Assembly (NCBI RefSeq): GCF_019448255.1
Contig: NZ_CP080410.1
Location: 2,480,001 to 2,544,000, forward strand
Source of the DNA: Qipengyuania flava
GTDB lineage: Bacteria > Pseudomonadota > Alphaproteobacteria > Sphingomonadales > Sphingomonadaceae
Length of the DNA stretch: 64,000 nucleotides
Reading direction: 5' to 3'
The notes beneath the pieces are model-generated. The model did not search any database. It was given only the letters and a program-made list of their open reading frames with translations, and was not told the origin of the DNA. Below, in pieces: positions 1 to 8,492 of this stretch. Every line of letters starts with the position of its first letter. The stretch's first letter is position 1. Both the position numbers and the translations under genes were made by a program.

Positions 1-368
1 GTGAGGACCAGCAGGTTCTCCGTATCGGCGACGATCATCAGCGCTTCGAGATTGCGCAGGTACTTGTCCATGCGCCAGTCCTTGGTCAGCTCGACCGCGG
101 CTCGCAGCAGCTGGCCGTTGTGCTGTTCGAGCTTGCGCTCGAGCCGTTCGAACAGGGTGAAGGCATCGGCGGTGGCGCCGGCAAAACCGGCCACGACCTT
201 GCCGCCATCACCGATGCGGCGAACCTTCTTCGCGTTGGGCTTCATCACCGTGTTGCCCATGGAGACCTGTCCGTCCCCGGCAATCACGGTGGTACCGCCG
301 CGCTTGACGCCGATGATGGTGGTGGAGTGCCACTGGGTCAGCCCGTGGCGGTTGTCTTTATCGTCCAT
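1..368 (-). CDS. hslV: ATP-dependent protease peptidase subunit HslV (partial, C-terminus outside window)
   Basis: Proteolytic subunit of the HslUV (ClpYQ) cytoplasmic protease. The N-terminal 122 residues are present and the gene is cut by the window edge. After a short pro-segment the sequence reads [13 protein letters not shown], which places the catalytic threonine near residue 16, followed by [14 protein letters not shown] and [17 protein letters not shown], all typical of HslV. The ATG start at 366-368 gives MDDKDN at the N-terminus. Its usual partner hslU would lie to the left, outside the window. The 58-bp gap to bamE, on the same strand, could allow co-transcription. Confidence 0.95.
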   Translation of the reverse strand, partial: MDDKDNRHGLTQWHSTTIIGVKRGGTTVIAGDGQVSMGNTVMKPNAKKVRRIGDGGKVVAGFAGATADAFTLFERLERKLEQHNGQLLRAAVELTKDWRMDKYLRNLEALMIVADTENLLVL

Positions 369-426
369 GGGGAGCGATATGGGGGGTGCAGCCGAGGGGT
401 CAAGCGCCCCTTGGCCAAGGACTGTA

Positions 427-894
427 TCAGCCCGGGCCGCCCGCACCGCCGACACCCGGCGCGCCAACCGCACCGATGTTGCCGAACAGGTCTTCCAGGA
501 AGGTGCGTTCCTTGCCCAGCGTCGGCGTCGCATCGCCATCGGGGCTGAGGTAGACGACCTTGTCCATGCCCGAGAAATCGGCCGAGACTACATTGCCGCC
601 CTGGTCGAACTTCACTGCCAGCACCGAATGCTCGCGAATGCGGGGACGCACGAAGGGACGGCGCCCGGTCGTGCTCGAGACATAGTAGAAGGTCTTCTGA
701 CCGTACTGGCTTTCGAAGGTCGGACGGCCAAGCGTGCCGATCACGCTCTGCTCGTTGTCGATGCCGGGCTGGACCGACTGGAGCAGGGTCACGTCGACGA
801 TGTAGCCGCGCGGTTCGCGGATCGACGAGCAGGCGCTCACAGCGATGGCAGCCGCACCAAGGGCGGCAAGGCCCAGAATTTTCGACCTGTTCAT
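427..894 (-). CDS. bamE: Outer membrane protein assembly factor BamE (SmpA/OmlA lipoprotein)
   Basis: Lipoprotein subunit of the BAM complex that inserts beta-barrel proteins into the outer membrane. The 155-residue product has a lipoprotein signal ending in a lipobox (AVSAC, Cys22), then the SmpA/OmlA fold: a helical start ([20 protein letters not shown]) followed by [18 protein letters not shown] and further beta strands. A Gly/Ala-rich tail of about 20 residues ([15 protein letters not shown]) ends the protein. It is divergent from the cytochrome bc1 chaperone gene, with 161 bp between them that should hold both promoters. Confidence 0.92.
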   Translation of the reverse strand: MNRSKILGLAALGAAAIAVSACSSIREPRGYIVDVTLLQSVQPGIDNEQSVIGTLGRPTFESQYGQKTFYYVSSTTGRRPFVRPRIREHSVLAVKFDQGGNVVSADFSGMDKVVYLSPDGDATPTLGKERTFLEDLFGNIGAVGAPGVGGAGGPG

Positions 895-1055
895 GGGAAC
901 AGCAAATCTCCGTCTACCGGCAGGTCCTTGGCCGCGGGCGACCTCCTGCCTATATGCTCGGCCAACGCCTTAATCGCAAAGCGTAGGCCCATGCAACTCG
1001 GCAATGGGAAGCGCTTGGGGATCGCGGCCTGTATTGCCGCTGAACGGAGCCTTGA

Positions 1056-1571
1056 ATGTCCTTTTTCGCTCGCCTTTTCGGAACGCAGACCGACCCACGC
1101 GAGGAATGGCGCCAGCTATGGCACCGCACAGTCGCCGAAGCGCGCGATCCCGACTGGTATCGCATGTGCGGCGTCGCCGATTCCGTCGAAGGGCGCTACG
1201 ACATGATCACACTGGTGCTGACCCTCGTCATGCTGCGCCTCGAAGACGAAGGCGGCATGGAAGCAAGCACCGCGCGCCTGACCGAACTCTTCGTCGAGGA
1301 CATGGAAGGCCAGATGCGCGAAGCCGGCATTGGCGATCCCACCGTGGGCAAGAAGATCAACGCGCTGATGGAAAGCCTGAACGGGCGCATCGGCGCCTAT
1401 CGCGAAGGGCTGCGGACCGATCCCAAGGTGCTGGTCGACGCGGTGCGCCGCAACGTCACCATGGCACAGCCCGACGAGGCCGAAGCGCTGGTCCAGCGCA
1501 TGGCGGCGCTGCACGCGCGGCTTGAGCGGACGACCATCGACCAACTGCGCGCCGGGACCTTTGCCGAATGA
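1056..1571 (+). CDS. Ubiquinol-cytochrome c chaperone family protein (CBP3/UQCC-like)
   Basis: Predicted assembly chaperone for the cytochrome bc1 complex. The 171-residue soluble protein starts MSFFARLFG and has the family core LWHRTVAEARDPDWY and VEGRYDMITLVLTLVMLRLE, then VEDMEGQMREAGIGDPTVGKK, which are hallmarks of alphaproteobacterial CBP3 homologs. Its stop overlaps the DUF177 start by 4 bp (ATGA), so the two are translationally coupled. This pairing next to bamE is common in sphingomonads as far as I recall. The function in bacteria is inferred from the mitochondrial family. Confidence 0.88.
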   Translation: MSFFARLFGTQTDPREEWRQLWHRTVAEARDPDWYRMCGVADSVEGRYDMITLVLTLVMLRLEDEGGMEASTARLTELFVEDMEGQMREAGIGDPTVGKKINALMESLNGRIGAYREGLRTDPKVLVDAVRRNVTMAQPDEAEALVQRMAALHARLERTTIDQLRAGTFAE

Positions 1572-2104
1572 GCGCGCCCGAACTCTCCCGCCTGGTGAAG
1601 CCGCGCGCACTGCCGGCCGAACCGCTGGTCATCGAGGCGAGCGAGGCCGAACGCGCCGCGCTTGCCGAACGCTTCGGCATCACCGGTGTCCCTGCGCTAA
1701 GCGCGAGAGTCGATTTCGCCACCAAGGACGAGACTGTGCTGGTGAACGGCACGCTGACCGCGACGCTCGCCCAGCCCTGCGCGATCACCGGCGAGGGACT
1801 GACCTACGACGTCGAGGAGCCCCTTGCCCTGCGCTTTGTGCCCGCCGGATCGGTGGCCGAATACGCGCCGGACGAGGAGATCGAACTCGACAGCGAGGAC
1901 CTCGACGAGATCGGATACGAGGGCGATGCCTTCGACCTCGGCGAAGCGATCGCCCAGACCCTCGCTCTCGCCATCGACCCCTACCGCGAAGGCGAAGGCG
2001 CCGACGAAGCGCGCAAGAAGGCGGGGATCGTCAGTGACGAAGAACAGACGCCGAGCGGCCCGCTGGCCGAGGCGCTGGCGGCGCTGAAGGGGAGGAGCGA
2101 CTAG
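1568..2104 (+). CDS. DUF177 (YceD) family protein
   Basis: The 178-residue acidic protein belongs to the YceD/DUF177 family, whose members are linked to 23S rRNA accumulation or ribosome assembly and usually sit next to rpmF. The visible family features are the central strand VNGTLTATLAQPCAITGEGL and the acidic EEIELDSEDLDEIGYEGDAFDLGEAIAQ stretch followed by LALAIDPY. The rpmF gene does not follow here. A cysteine is present in the QPCAI segment, but no zinc cluster is evident. It overlaps the upstream chaperone gene by 4 bp. Confidence 0.88.
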   Translation: MSAPELSRLVKPRALPAEPLVIEASEAERAALAERFGITGVPALSARVDFATKDETVLVNGTLTATLAQPCAITGEGLTYDVEEPLALRFVPAGSVAEYAPDEEIELDSEDLDEIGYEGDAFDLGEAIAQTLALAIDPYREGEGADEARKKAGIVSDEEQTPSGPLAEALAALKGRSD

Positions 2105-2157
2105 CGAAAGGAGTAAGGTGGAATATCTTCGCCATCCACAGTACCTTTGGCACTGCG

Positions 2158-2538
2158 ATGTTTCGATTTCTTGCTCAGTTTCTCTACGGTAGCCTTTGTG
2201 CGCTTCTACTCTTCTTGGGCCTGAAGGAATTCCGTTGCCCAGAGCACTTTAACTGGTGGGAAGTTTCGTCCTTGGTGACAATGGCTCTGAGCCTTCTTTC
2301 GCTCGCCGCCGTTCTGCTCAAGAGACGGGTCAAATCCCTTATCCTCGCAGCCTGCTCCGGATGCCTGTTGTTGGTGCTCGTGGCGTCGGTGGTGGCTGAA
2401 ATAGCGGCTGCTGGCGCCAACTACATCCCCTCGGGTCCACAATTCCTGTTCTATCTAGCCCTCGTTGCCATCCCAATGGGAATGCTTGGAGTAGCGGTCC
2501 AAGACGCGAGAGGGGCGAAAACTTGTTCGGTTGAATAG
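2158..2538 (+). CDS. Hypothetical small integral membrane protein
   Basis: I do not recognise this 126-residue protein. It has four hydrophobic segments: about residues 3-20 (FLAQFLYGSLCALLLFLG), 36-53, 60-85 and 98-116. A short charged linker (KRRVKS) follows the second. The codon use is less GC-biased than in its neighbours, with many cysteine and serine codons, so it may be a late addition or weakly conserved. The gap to the preceding gene is 53 bp. The start is the first ATG, but no strong ribosome binding site precedes it. It is probably real because the hydrophobic pattern is regular. Confidence 0.5.
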   Translation: MFRFLAQFLYGSLCALLLFLGLKEFRCPEHFNWWEVSSLVTMALSLLSLAAVLLKRRVKSLILAACSGCLLLVLVASVVAEIAAAGANYIPSGPQFLFYLALVAIPMGMLGVAVQDARGAKTCSVE

Positions 2539-2565
2539 GCGGCGCTCAAGAGAAACTGACGAGGG

Positions 2566-2718
2566 CTAGCCAGTCGGCGCGATGCCTTCGCACTCCCAGC
2601 CACCCCAGCGGCCACCTGCGTCAAGGCAACTGTCCTGCGCCATAAACCAAGCGGCCTTCCACCCCAGAAGGAAGAAGGCCGCCGCTATCACAAGATAGAT
2701 GATGAGATTGCGCGCCAT
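2566..2718 (-). CDS. 50-residue single-pass membrane peptide downstream of ssb
   Basis: This small open frame reads MARNLIIYLVIAAAFFLLGW, then KAAWFMAQDSCLDAGGRWGG and WECEGIAPTG. One transmembrane helix (residues 4-20) is followed by a short domain with two cysteines (Cys31 and Cys42) and the pattern C-L-D-A-G-G-R-W. That pattern recurs in small proteobacterial envelope proteins, where it looks like a disulfide-bonded extracytoplasmic loop. It begins 13 bp after the ssb stop on the same strand, so it is probably co-transcribed with ssb. The function is unknown. Confidence 0.65.
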   Translation of the reverse strand: MARNLIIYLVIAAAFFLLGWKAAWFMAQDSCLDAGGRWGGWECEGIAPTG

Positions 2719-2731
2719 TCAGCGCCAGCGA

Positions 2732-3277
2732 TCAAAACGGAATATCGTCGTCGAGGTCGTCGTAGTTCGAGCCACCACCCGAACCGCCGCCCGACGATCC
2801 GCCGCCGCCCTGGTTCCAGCCGCCGCCGCTGTCGCCGCCCGACGAACCTCCGCCGTAGGAGCCGCCGCCCCCACCGCTGCCGTAGCCGCCACCACCGCCG
2901 CCTCCGCCGCGGTTGCCGCCACCCTGCGCGCCGTCGAGCATCGTCAGTGTGCCGTTCAGGCCGCGGATCACGACCTCGGTCGAATAGCGGTCGTTGCCCG
3001 ACTGGTCCTGCCACTTCCGGGTCTGGAGCTGGCCTTCGATGTAGACCTTGCTGCCCTTGCGCAGGAAGCGTTCGACAACGCCGACCAGACCTTCGGAGAA
3101 GATCGCGACCGTGTGCCATTCGGTGCGCTCCTGGCGCTCGCCGGTGTTGCGGTCCTTCCAGGTTTCGGTTGTCGCGAGGCGCAGGTTCGCCACGCGTCCG
3201 CCGTTCTGGAAGCTGCGGATTTCCGGGTCTGCGCCCAGGTTTCCGATCAGCATGACTTTGTTGAGGCTACCGGCCAT
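2732..3277 (-). CDS. ssb: Single-stranded DNA-binding protein
   Basis: Binds single-stranded DNA in replication, recombination and repair. The 181-residue protein has the N-terminal OB fold ([60 protein letters not shown]), then a long Gly/Ser-rich disordered linker from about residue 118 to 170. It ends in the acidic tip [10 protein letters not shown], which recruits partner proteins. The length is normal for alphaproteobacteria; the linker is very glycine-rich. Confidence 0.97.
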   Translation of the reverse strand: MAGSLNKVMLIGNLGADPEIRSFQNGGRVANLRLATTETWKDRNTGERQERTEWHTVAIFSEGLVGVVERFLRKGSKVYIEGQLQTRKWQDQSGNDRYSTEVVIRGLNGTLTMLDGAQGGGNRGGGGGGGGYGSGGGGGSYGGGSSGGDSGGGWNQGGGGSSGGGSGGGSNYDDLDDDIPF

Positions 3278-3379
3278 CGAATCGTCCCTTCGTAAACTGT
3301 AGGCAACGGGCCTAACGAAGGGCGCGAGTCGCTTCTAGGGCTACGCGCGAGTTTCCACCGAAGCGGAGGGAACGGGGCG

Positions 3380-5242
3380 CTAAAGCCCCGCCGCCGTCGC
3401 GATCCAGAAGGTCAGCCCGGCAAAGACGTAGGCCAGCGCGAAGAGATATCCGACCATGAAGGCGGGCCACTTCCAGCCGTTGGTCTCGCGCCGCGCGACC
3501 GCGATGGTCGAGATGCATTGCGGGGCGAAGACGAACCAGGCGAGGAAGGCGAGCGCGGTCGGCAGGCTCCACAGCTCGGCAATGCGATCGGTCACGCCGG
3601 CTGCAGCGAGGTCTTCGTCTTCCGCGTCCACGGCGTAGGTCGTCGCAAGCGCGGAGACCGCCACCTCGCGCGCCGCCATGGCGGGCACCAGCGCGAGGCT
3701 CATCTCGCGGTTGAAGCCGATTGGTTCGAGCACCGGGTGCAGCGTATCGGCGACCATGCCGGCAACGCTTGCGTCCATCTGGCTCTCGCCCTCTTCCGCC
3801 TTGGGGAAGCTCAGCATCAGCCACAGGGCGATGGTGACCACGAAGATGATCGTACCGGCGCGGCGCAGGAACACCCAGGCGCGCTGCCACAGGCCGATGG
3901 CAAGATCCTTGATGCGCGGCAGCTGGTAGCGCGGCATTTCCATGATGAAGCCGCTCGCCGCGCCCTTGGCGACCGAGTTCCGCAAAACCAGTGCCACCAC
4001 CATCGCTCCGACGATGCCCGCGACATAAAGCGCAAAGAGGACCAGGCCTTGCAGGCCCACGCCCGGACCGACCGTGGTCTCGGGAATGACGGCAGCGATA
4101 ATCACCGCATAGACCGGCAGGCGGGCCGAGCAAGTCATCAGCGGCGCGATCAGGATCGTGGTCAGACGGTCCTTGGGGTCGGGAATGCTGCGCGTCGCCA
4201 TGATGCCGGGAATGGCGCAGGCGAAGCTGGAGAGCAGAGGGATGAAGCTTTTGCCCGAGAGGCCCACGCTCGCCATCATGCGGTCCATCAGGAAGGCCGC
4301 GCGCGCCATGTATCCGCTCGCCTCCATCACCAGGATGAAAAAGAACAGGATGATGATCTGCGGCAGGAAGACGACCACCGAGCCGACGCCTGCAAGCACG
4401 CCCTCGGTCAGGAAATCGCGGACGAAGCCCGGCGCCATGCTGTCCGTCACCAGGCCCGAAATCGCACCCACACCGCCTTCGAGCGCATCGGCGAAAGGCG
4501 TGGCCCAGGCGAACACCGCCTGGAAGATCACGAACAGCAGGCCGAACAGGATGACCGGTCCGATCCAGGGGTTCAGCAGGATGCGGTCGACACCGTTTTC
4601 TATCGTGTGGCGGGTCGAGGTCGAGAGGATCGCGGCCTTGGCCATGTGCTTCGCCGACAGGCGGCGTTCCGGCAACGTAAGGTGCCAGCGCTTGTGGGCT
4701 TCCTCATCGGCGTGTGTTTCCGCCTCCGCGATCGCGGCCGCCAAGTCGGGCAGGCCCTTGCGGCGCACGGCCACGGTCGGGACCACCGGAACACCCAGCG
4801 CCTCGGACAACGCCTTGGGATCGAGCGTCAGCCCGTCGCGCTCGGCCAAATCGACCATGTTGAGCGCCACCACCGTGGGGCGGCCGAGTTCGAGCACTTC
4901 CTGCGCAAACACCAGATGCTGTTCGAGGTTCGCAGCGTCGAGAACGAGGATCAGGACATCGGGCGCGCTTTCGCCCTCGAACTCCCCATGGACGAGCTTG
5001 CGGGTCACTTCCTCGTCCGGGCTCGCGGCGTCGAAACTGTAGGAGCCGGGAAGGTCGATCAGCTCAACCGAGTCGCCACCGGGCAGCGCCAGGCGTCCGG
5101 CTTTCCGTTCAACCGTGACACCGGGATAGTTGGCGATCTTCTGGCGCGCGCCGGTCAGAGCGTTGAACAGCGCCGACTTGCCGGCGTTGGGATTGCCGAC
5201 CAGCGCAGCCTTGCGGGTCTTCAAGGGATCGTCGCGGCTCAT
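3380..5242 (-). CDS. feoB: Ferrous iron transport protein B
   Basis: Inner-membrane Fe(II) transporter with a G-protein domain. The 620-residue product has the G1 loop GNPNAGKSALFNALTG near residue 17, G3 DLPGSYS, and G4 NMVD near residue 128. The helical spacer domain follows, then the membrane domain with two Gate repeats (MEASGYMARAAFLMDRMM and CSARLPVYAVIIAAVIPE). The start overlaps the feoA stop by 4 bp. The length is somewhat short for FeoB (commonly 600-770) but all domains are present. No FeoC is seen downstream. Confidence 0.96.
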   Translation of the reverse strand: MSRDDPLKTRKAALVGNPNAGKSALFNALTGARQKIANYPGVTVERKAGRLALPGGDSVELIDLPGSYSFDAASPDEEVTRKLVHGEFEGESAPDVLILVLDAANLEQHLVFAQEVLELGRPTVVALNMVDLAERDGLTLDPKALSEALGVPVVPTVAVRRKGLPDLAAAIAEAETHADEEAHKRWHLTLPERRLSAKHMAKAAILSTSTRHTIENGVDRILLNPWIGPVILFGLLFVIFQAVFAWATPFADALEGGVGAISGLVTDSMAPGFVRDFLTEGVLAGVGSVVVFLPQIIILFFFILVMEASGYMARAAFLMDRMMASVGLSGKSFIPLLSSFACAIPGIMATRSIPDPKDRLTTILIAPLMTCSARLPVYAVIIAAVIPETTVGPGVGLQGLVLFALYVAGIVGAMVVALVLRNSVAKGAASGFIMEMPRYQLPRIKDLAIGLWQRAWVFLRRAGTIIFVVTIALWLMLSFPKAEEGESQMDASVAGMVADTLHPVLEPIGFNREMSLALVPAMAAREVAVSALATTYAVDAEDEDLAAAGVTDRIAELWSLPTALAFLAWFVFAPQCISTIAVARRETNGWKWPAFMVGYLFALAYVFAGLTFWIATAAGL

Positions 5243-5478
5243 GCGGGCTCCACCTCGATCGCAAGCGCGTGCGCGCGGCGCAGGGCAATGGTCATGCGGC
5301 CGATGCGGATGGCCAGCGGGTCGCGCGTGCCGAACACGCCGCGATGAATGACAGCGACTTCCGCCCCCTCATCAACGCCGAGCGCCTTGAGGCGCTTGCC
5401 TTCATCCTCCGCCAAGGCGGACCAGTCCACCGCGACAATGCGCGCGGCCTTCTCGTGTTCGAACCCGTCGAGCGTCAT
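5239..5478 (-). CDS. feoA: Ferrous iron transport protein A
   Basis: Small SH3-like cytoplasmic accessory of FeoB. The 79-residue form starting MTLDGFEHEKAARIVAV is chosen because it matches the normal FeoA length (75-85); an in-frame ATG 36 bp upstream would add an unconserved MQQARASGRGAC segment and would overlap the likely Fur box. The family pattern is visible in EGKRLKALGVDEGAEVAVIHRG and GDP-like DPLAIRIGRMTIALRR. It is the first gene of the feoAB operon. Confidence 0.9.
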   Translation of the reverse strand: MTLDGFEHEKAARIVAVDWSALAEDEGKRLKALGVDEGAEVAVIHRGVFGTRDPLAIRIGRMTIALRRAHALAIEVEPA

Positions 5479-5507
5479 GCAGGCGCCCCTGCCCGATGCG
5501 CGCGCTT

Positions 5508-5527
5508 GTTGCAACTGATTATCAATA
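5508..5527 (-). promoter_or_regulatory. Candidate Fur box upstream of feoAB
   Basis: On the minus strand the bases read TTATTGATAATCAGTTGCAA, 30-50 bp upstream of the chosen feoA start. It contains the TGATAATCA core of the Fur consensus with flanking AT-rich half-sites. Its position before an iron transporter supports Fur repression by iron. Footprinting data are not available, and alphaproteobacterial Fur/Irr sites vary. Confidence 0.55.
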
Positions 5528-5538
5528 AGCGCGTGAGT

Positions 5539-6453
5539 TCAGCAACGTTTGCGCAGGCTCAACATGGCATCGGCGAAGGCTTCGCCAAGCGTAAGATAGT
5601 CCGCCGTCACATAGTGCCACTTGTCCGGCATCTCGTTGAACTGCTCGGTCACGGTGACCAGCGCCGCGCACGGGTCGGCAGCGACAAACTCGGCCTGCTG
5701 CTCCTGGACGAGCGGGGAATACGCCATCACGCGGGTGCCCGGCGTATCGCCCGAATCCTTGATCTTGCCGATCACCACCGGAAGCCCGTCCGTACGCAAG
5801 GCGGCGCGAAGATACCCCATTATGCGGGCCAGATTCGCGCGGTAGCTGGTGGCCGTCTCTTCGGTATGCGCCGCGTCGGATTCACCCTGCATCCACACGA
5901 TCCCGCCGGGCACCAGAGTGTCGGGCGCGCCATCGCCATCGATATCCTGGCGCTGCAGCGCCCCATCGATGGTTGTCAGCGCGTTGTCGTACTGGTTGCG
6001 GCGGTTGCCTTCGCTGAAAGCGGGATCCCAGGAGCCATAGCCCGAGGCTCCATGCACGAGCGCGGTCCCTCCGAGCGAGTATTTCACGATGGCAATCTTC
6101 TGGTCGGGATTGGCTTCTATCAGCCGGGCGGCAAAGGCGATCTCGGGCCCGAATTTGTCGGAATACCGGTTTTCCTGCCCCTCGAGGTCATAACCGCTGC
6201 CATGGCCGCCCTTCAGCGGTTGCCAGATGCCCTGCCCGCCACCGTCCTCTCCGTCCGAAGCGGGGCTGCCGTGAAAGATCGGCACCTGGGCGACCTTCTC
6301 TTCGAGCCCCTCGGGAAGCTCGCTGACGAGACCAAAGCCGTCCATGTTCGATTGCCCGCCTAGGTAGTAGACGGTGTAGTTCCAGCCGTCAGGCGGCGCG
6401 TTCGTACAGCCCGCCAATAGGCCAAAGGCTGCAAACAGTCCTGCCAATCTCAT
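5539..6453 (-). CDS. SGNH-type sialate O-acetylesterase-like lipoprotein
   Basis: Predicted carbohydrate esterase (sialate O-acetylesterase/CE6-like, DUF303) exported as a lipoprotein. The 304-residue form starts MRLAGLFAAFGLLAGC, a clean lipobox with Cys at residue 16, and has a strong ribosome binding site (GGGAGGG) just upstream. The block GGQSNMDGFG holds the catalytic serine. KYSLGGTALVHG and IVWMQGESDA give the Gly/Asn and Glu blocks of the family. A HYVTADYLTLGEAFA segment near the C-terminus fits the catalytic His block. An acetylated or acylated glycan substrate is an inference. Confidence 0.8.
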   Translation of the reverse strand: MRLAGLFAAFGLLAGCTNAPPDGWNYTVYYLGGQSNMDGFGLVSELPEGLEEKVAQVPIFHGSPASDGEDGGGQGIWQPLKGGHGSGYDLEGQENRYSDKFGPEIAFAARLIEANPDQKIAIVKYSLGGTALVHGASGYGSWDPAFSEGNRRNQYDNALTTIDGALQRQDIDGDGAPDTLVPGGIVWMQGESDAAHTEETATSYRANLARIMGYLRAALRTDGLPVVIGKIKDSGDTPGTRVMAYSPLVQEQQAEFVAADPCAALVTVTEQFNEMPDKWHYVTADYLTLGEAFADAMLSLRKRC

Positions 6454-6555
6454 CGTATCCCTCCCCCGCCTGCTCGCCATCGCGGCAGGCTTCGTGCAGC
6501 GCGCATGTGGTCAGCAATCCGCGCTGACCGCAATCCGAATACGAATACGATCGAT

Positions 6556-7215
6556 CTACCGCGCCGGGTAGCGCAGGCGGCCGAGAAAGCGCGACACGCT
6601 GAAACGTTCGCGGTCGGGGTTGAGCCATTTGGCCTTCACCTTCTCGAACTGCATCACCCCGTCGATACGCCGGTCGAGAAAGGCCTTCGTGTCCGCCTTG
6701 TCCTCGCTTTCGTCCTCGACGAACACGGCCAGAGTCGCGCCGTAGATCGAGGCGAGGATCGCGCGCTTGGTGTAGTGGTTGTAATCCGTCGCCGTATCCC
6801 CAGCGAGCCGCCACATGACATCGGCGCTGTTCCAGCCGGTCTTGAGCGCGCGCGGCGCGTTTTGCGGCATGGCCATGATCGCCAACGCACGGCGCAGCGC
6901 TTCTTCCAGCCCCAGCACGGCATCGAGCCGGTACTGGACGAGGCTGCGGATGCGCTCGCGGATCTTCATCTCGGCCAGCTTTGCGGCCGGCAGGTCCAGC
7001 GCCATCTGGCGGTCGATGGTCTCAATCCAGGCGCAGATCATGCCCATCGCGCCATCGTCCTTGAAGGCAAGGCGCGCCACGTCGCGGTCGGCGCCCAGCT
7101 GGTCGGCCGCCATGTCGAGCGCGTCCTGCCCCCAGCCGTCGAACACGGCGGAATCGGCGATCCCGGGGGCGAGCGCGAGGCGCAGCTCGTCGAGTGTCAG
7201 GTCGGCGACGTCCAC
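6556..7215 (-). CDS. COQ9 family ubiquinone biosynthesis protein
   Basis: Lipid-binding accessory factor of ubiquinone synthesis. The 219-residue protein is helical throughout, with the family segments MKIRERIRSLVQYRLDA, WNSADVMWRLAGDTATDYNHYTKR and ILASIYGATLAVFVEDES. These match the TetR-like fold and lipid-binding region of COQ9. The start appears to be GTG (7213-7215). The upstream gene on this strand, the ankyrin protein, ends only 2 bp before, so the two form an operon. Confidence 0.9.
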   Translation of the reverse strand: MDVADLTLDELRLALAPGIADSAVFDGWGQDALDMAADQLGADRDVARLAFKDDGAMGMICAWIETIDRQMALDLPAAKLAEMKIRERIRSLVQYRLDAVLGLEEALRRALAIMAMPQNAPRALKTGWNSADVMWRLAGDTATDYNHYTKRAILASIYGATLAVFVEDESEDKADTKAFLDRRIDGVMQFEKVKAKWLNPDRERFSVSRFLGRLRYPAR

Positions 7216-7217
7216 GC

Positions 7218-7823
7218 TCAGCTCGGCCCGTAGGCGTCGGCCGTTTCGCCGCGTTCGGATTCGGCGCGCTCGATTTCCTCGAGCATGTTGGAACGGCTTC
7301 CCATCAGCGAAGCGTAGTCGCGCGCGGTGCGGCCCGAATTATCGGCCCGGTCGGCGTTCGCGCCCTTGGCAATCAGGATGCGCACCATTTCCGGGTTGCG
7401 CGTGTGGATGGCGGAAATCAGCGGGGTTTCGCCGGTGGCATTGGTCACATCGACCGCGGCGCCGCGATCGGCGAGGATTTCGACGCCTTCGACGAAGCCG
7501 AGCTGCGCAGCGAGCTGGAGCGGCGTGGTGCCCTTCTTGTCAGCGATGTTCGGGTTGGCGCCCTTCGACAGCAGGAAGCGCAGCCACACCGGGTCGCGCC
7601 GTTCGGTCACGATGTGCAGCGCCGTCTCGCCGCTGGTGATGTCGCGCGTGTTGACGAGCACGCTGCCCGGTTCCTGCAGGAACTGGGTCACCTCGGTGCC
7701 TTCGCGCTTCTTGACCGCTTCGAGGAACTTGTAGCCGTCGCGCTGGCCTTGCGCATGCACCGGGCCGGCCACCAGCGATCCTGCGACAGCAGCGAGAAGA
7801 ATGGATTTCGCGAAACGCCTCAC
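7218..7823 (-). CDS. Exported ankyrin-repeat protein
   Basis: A GTG start at 7821-7823 is chosen: it is preceded by AGGGG, and it places a signal peptide (RRFAKSILLAAVAGSLVAGPVHAQ) at the N-terminus. This gives 201 residues. The mature part has about four ankyrin repeats, visible as GETALHIVTERRDPVWLRFL, GTTPLQLAAQLGFVEGVEIL, GETPLISAIHTRNPEMVRIL and NSGRTARDYA. It is probably a periplasmic protein-binding scaffold. It lies in an operon with the COQ9 gene and diverges from the SCO gene. Confidence 0.88.
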   Translation of the reverse strand: MRRFAKSILLAAVAGSLVAGPVHAQGQRDGYKFLEAVKKREGTEVTQFLQEPGSVLVNTRDITSGETALHIVTERRDPVWLRFLLSKGANPNIADKKGTTPLQLAAQLGFVEGVEILADRGAAVDVTNATGETPLISAIHTRNPEMVRILIAKGANADRADNSGRTARDYASLMGSRSNMLEEIERAESERGETADAYGPS

Positions 7824-7892
7824 TTTGTGAAAGCCCCTATTATCCGCAATTGAATGGCTGACTCGCCCTTGAAGATGGGCGGTTAGCAGACC

Positions 7893-8492
7893 ATGAACAA
7901 GGACACCATGCTGCATCGCCGCGCCCCCCTTATCGTCGCCCTCTTGCTACTCGCGTCCTGCGAGAACGCACCGCCGCCCGAACCGCCCCTTGCCGGCGCG
8001 GCCATTGGCGGCGATTTCACCCTGACGAGAGAGGACAACACGCCGGTCAGCTGGACCGATTTTGGCGGGCAGTACCGCACGATCTACTTCGGCTACGCCT
8101 TCTGCCCCGATGTCTGCCCGGTCGACACGCAGCGCGCCATGGCAGGCCTGAAGCTGTTCGAGGAAAGCCATCCGGACCTCGGCGCCAAGGTCCAGCCGCT
8201 GTTCGTCAGCGTCGATCCCGAACGCGACACGCCCGAAGTCCTCACCGAGTTCACCGACAGCTTCCACCCGCGCCTCATCGGCATGAGCGGAACCAAGGAA
8301 GAGATCGACGCGGTGACCGATGCCTTCGCCGTGGTCTATTCGATCGGAGAGAAGACCGAGAACGGCGGCTATCTCGTCGGGCACACCAACATCACCTACC
8401 TGTTCGGCCCGGAAGGTGAACCTCTCGCCATGCTGCCGACCGACGAAGGTCCGCAGGCCGTTGCCGCAGAGCTGGAAAAATGGGTTCGCTGA
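7893..8492 (+). CDS. SCO1/SenC family copper-binding lipoprotein
   Basis: Thioredoxin-fold protein that delivers copper or reduces cysteines in Cu-A assembly of cytochrome c oxidase. The 199-residue product has a lipoprotein signal (LIVALLLLASC), the copper motif FCPDVCP (CxxxC) and the distant His ligand in LVGHTN. The SVDPERDTPEVL block is also diagnostic. The start is ATG 7893; MLHRR, 5 codons on, is an alternative. It overlaps the next gene by 13 bp. Confidence 0.93.
   Translation: MNKDTMLHRRAPLIVALLLLASCENAPPPEPPLAGAAIGGDFTLTREDNTPVSWTDFGGQYRTIYFGYAFCPDVCPVDTQRAMAGLKLFEESHPDLGAKVQPLFVSVDPERDTPEVLTEFTDSFHPRLIGMSGTKEEIDAVTDAFAVVYSIGEKTENGGYLVGHTNITYLFGPEGEPLAMLPTDEGPQAVAAELEKWVR

Noticed and set aside
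2147-2163. TGGCACT match resembling the island operator or a sigma-54 element
   Set aside because: The rest of the 17-mer does not match, there is no palindrome, and the spacing to a -12 element is wrong. It is outside the island.
3518-5347. Long plus-strand open frame opposite feoB
   Set aside because: It is antisense to a gene with all FeoB motifs; its composition (His, Arg, Gln-rich) is that of a shadow frame in GC-rich DNA.
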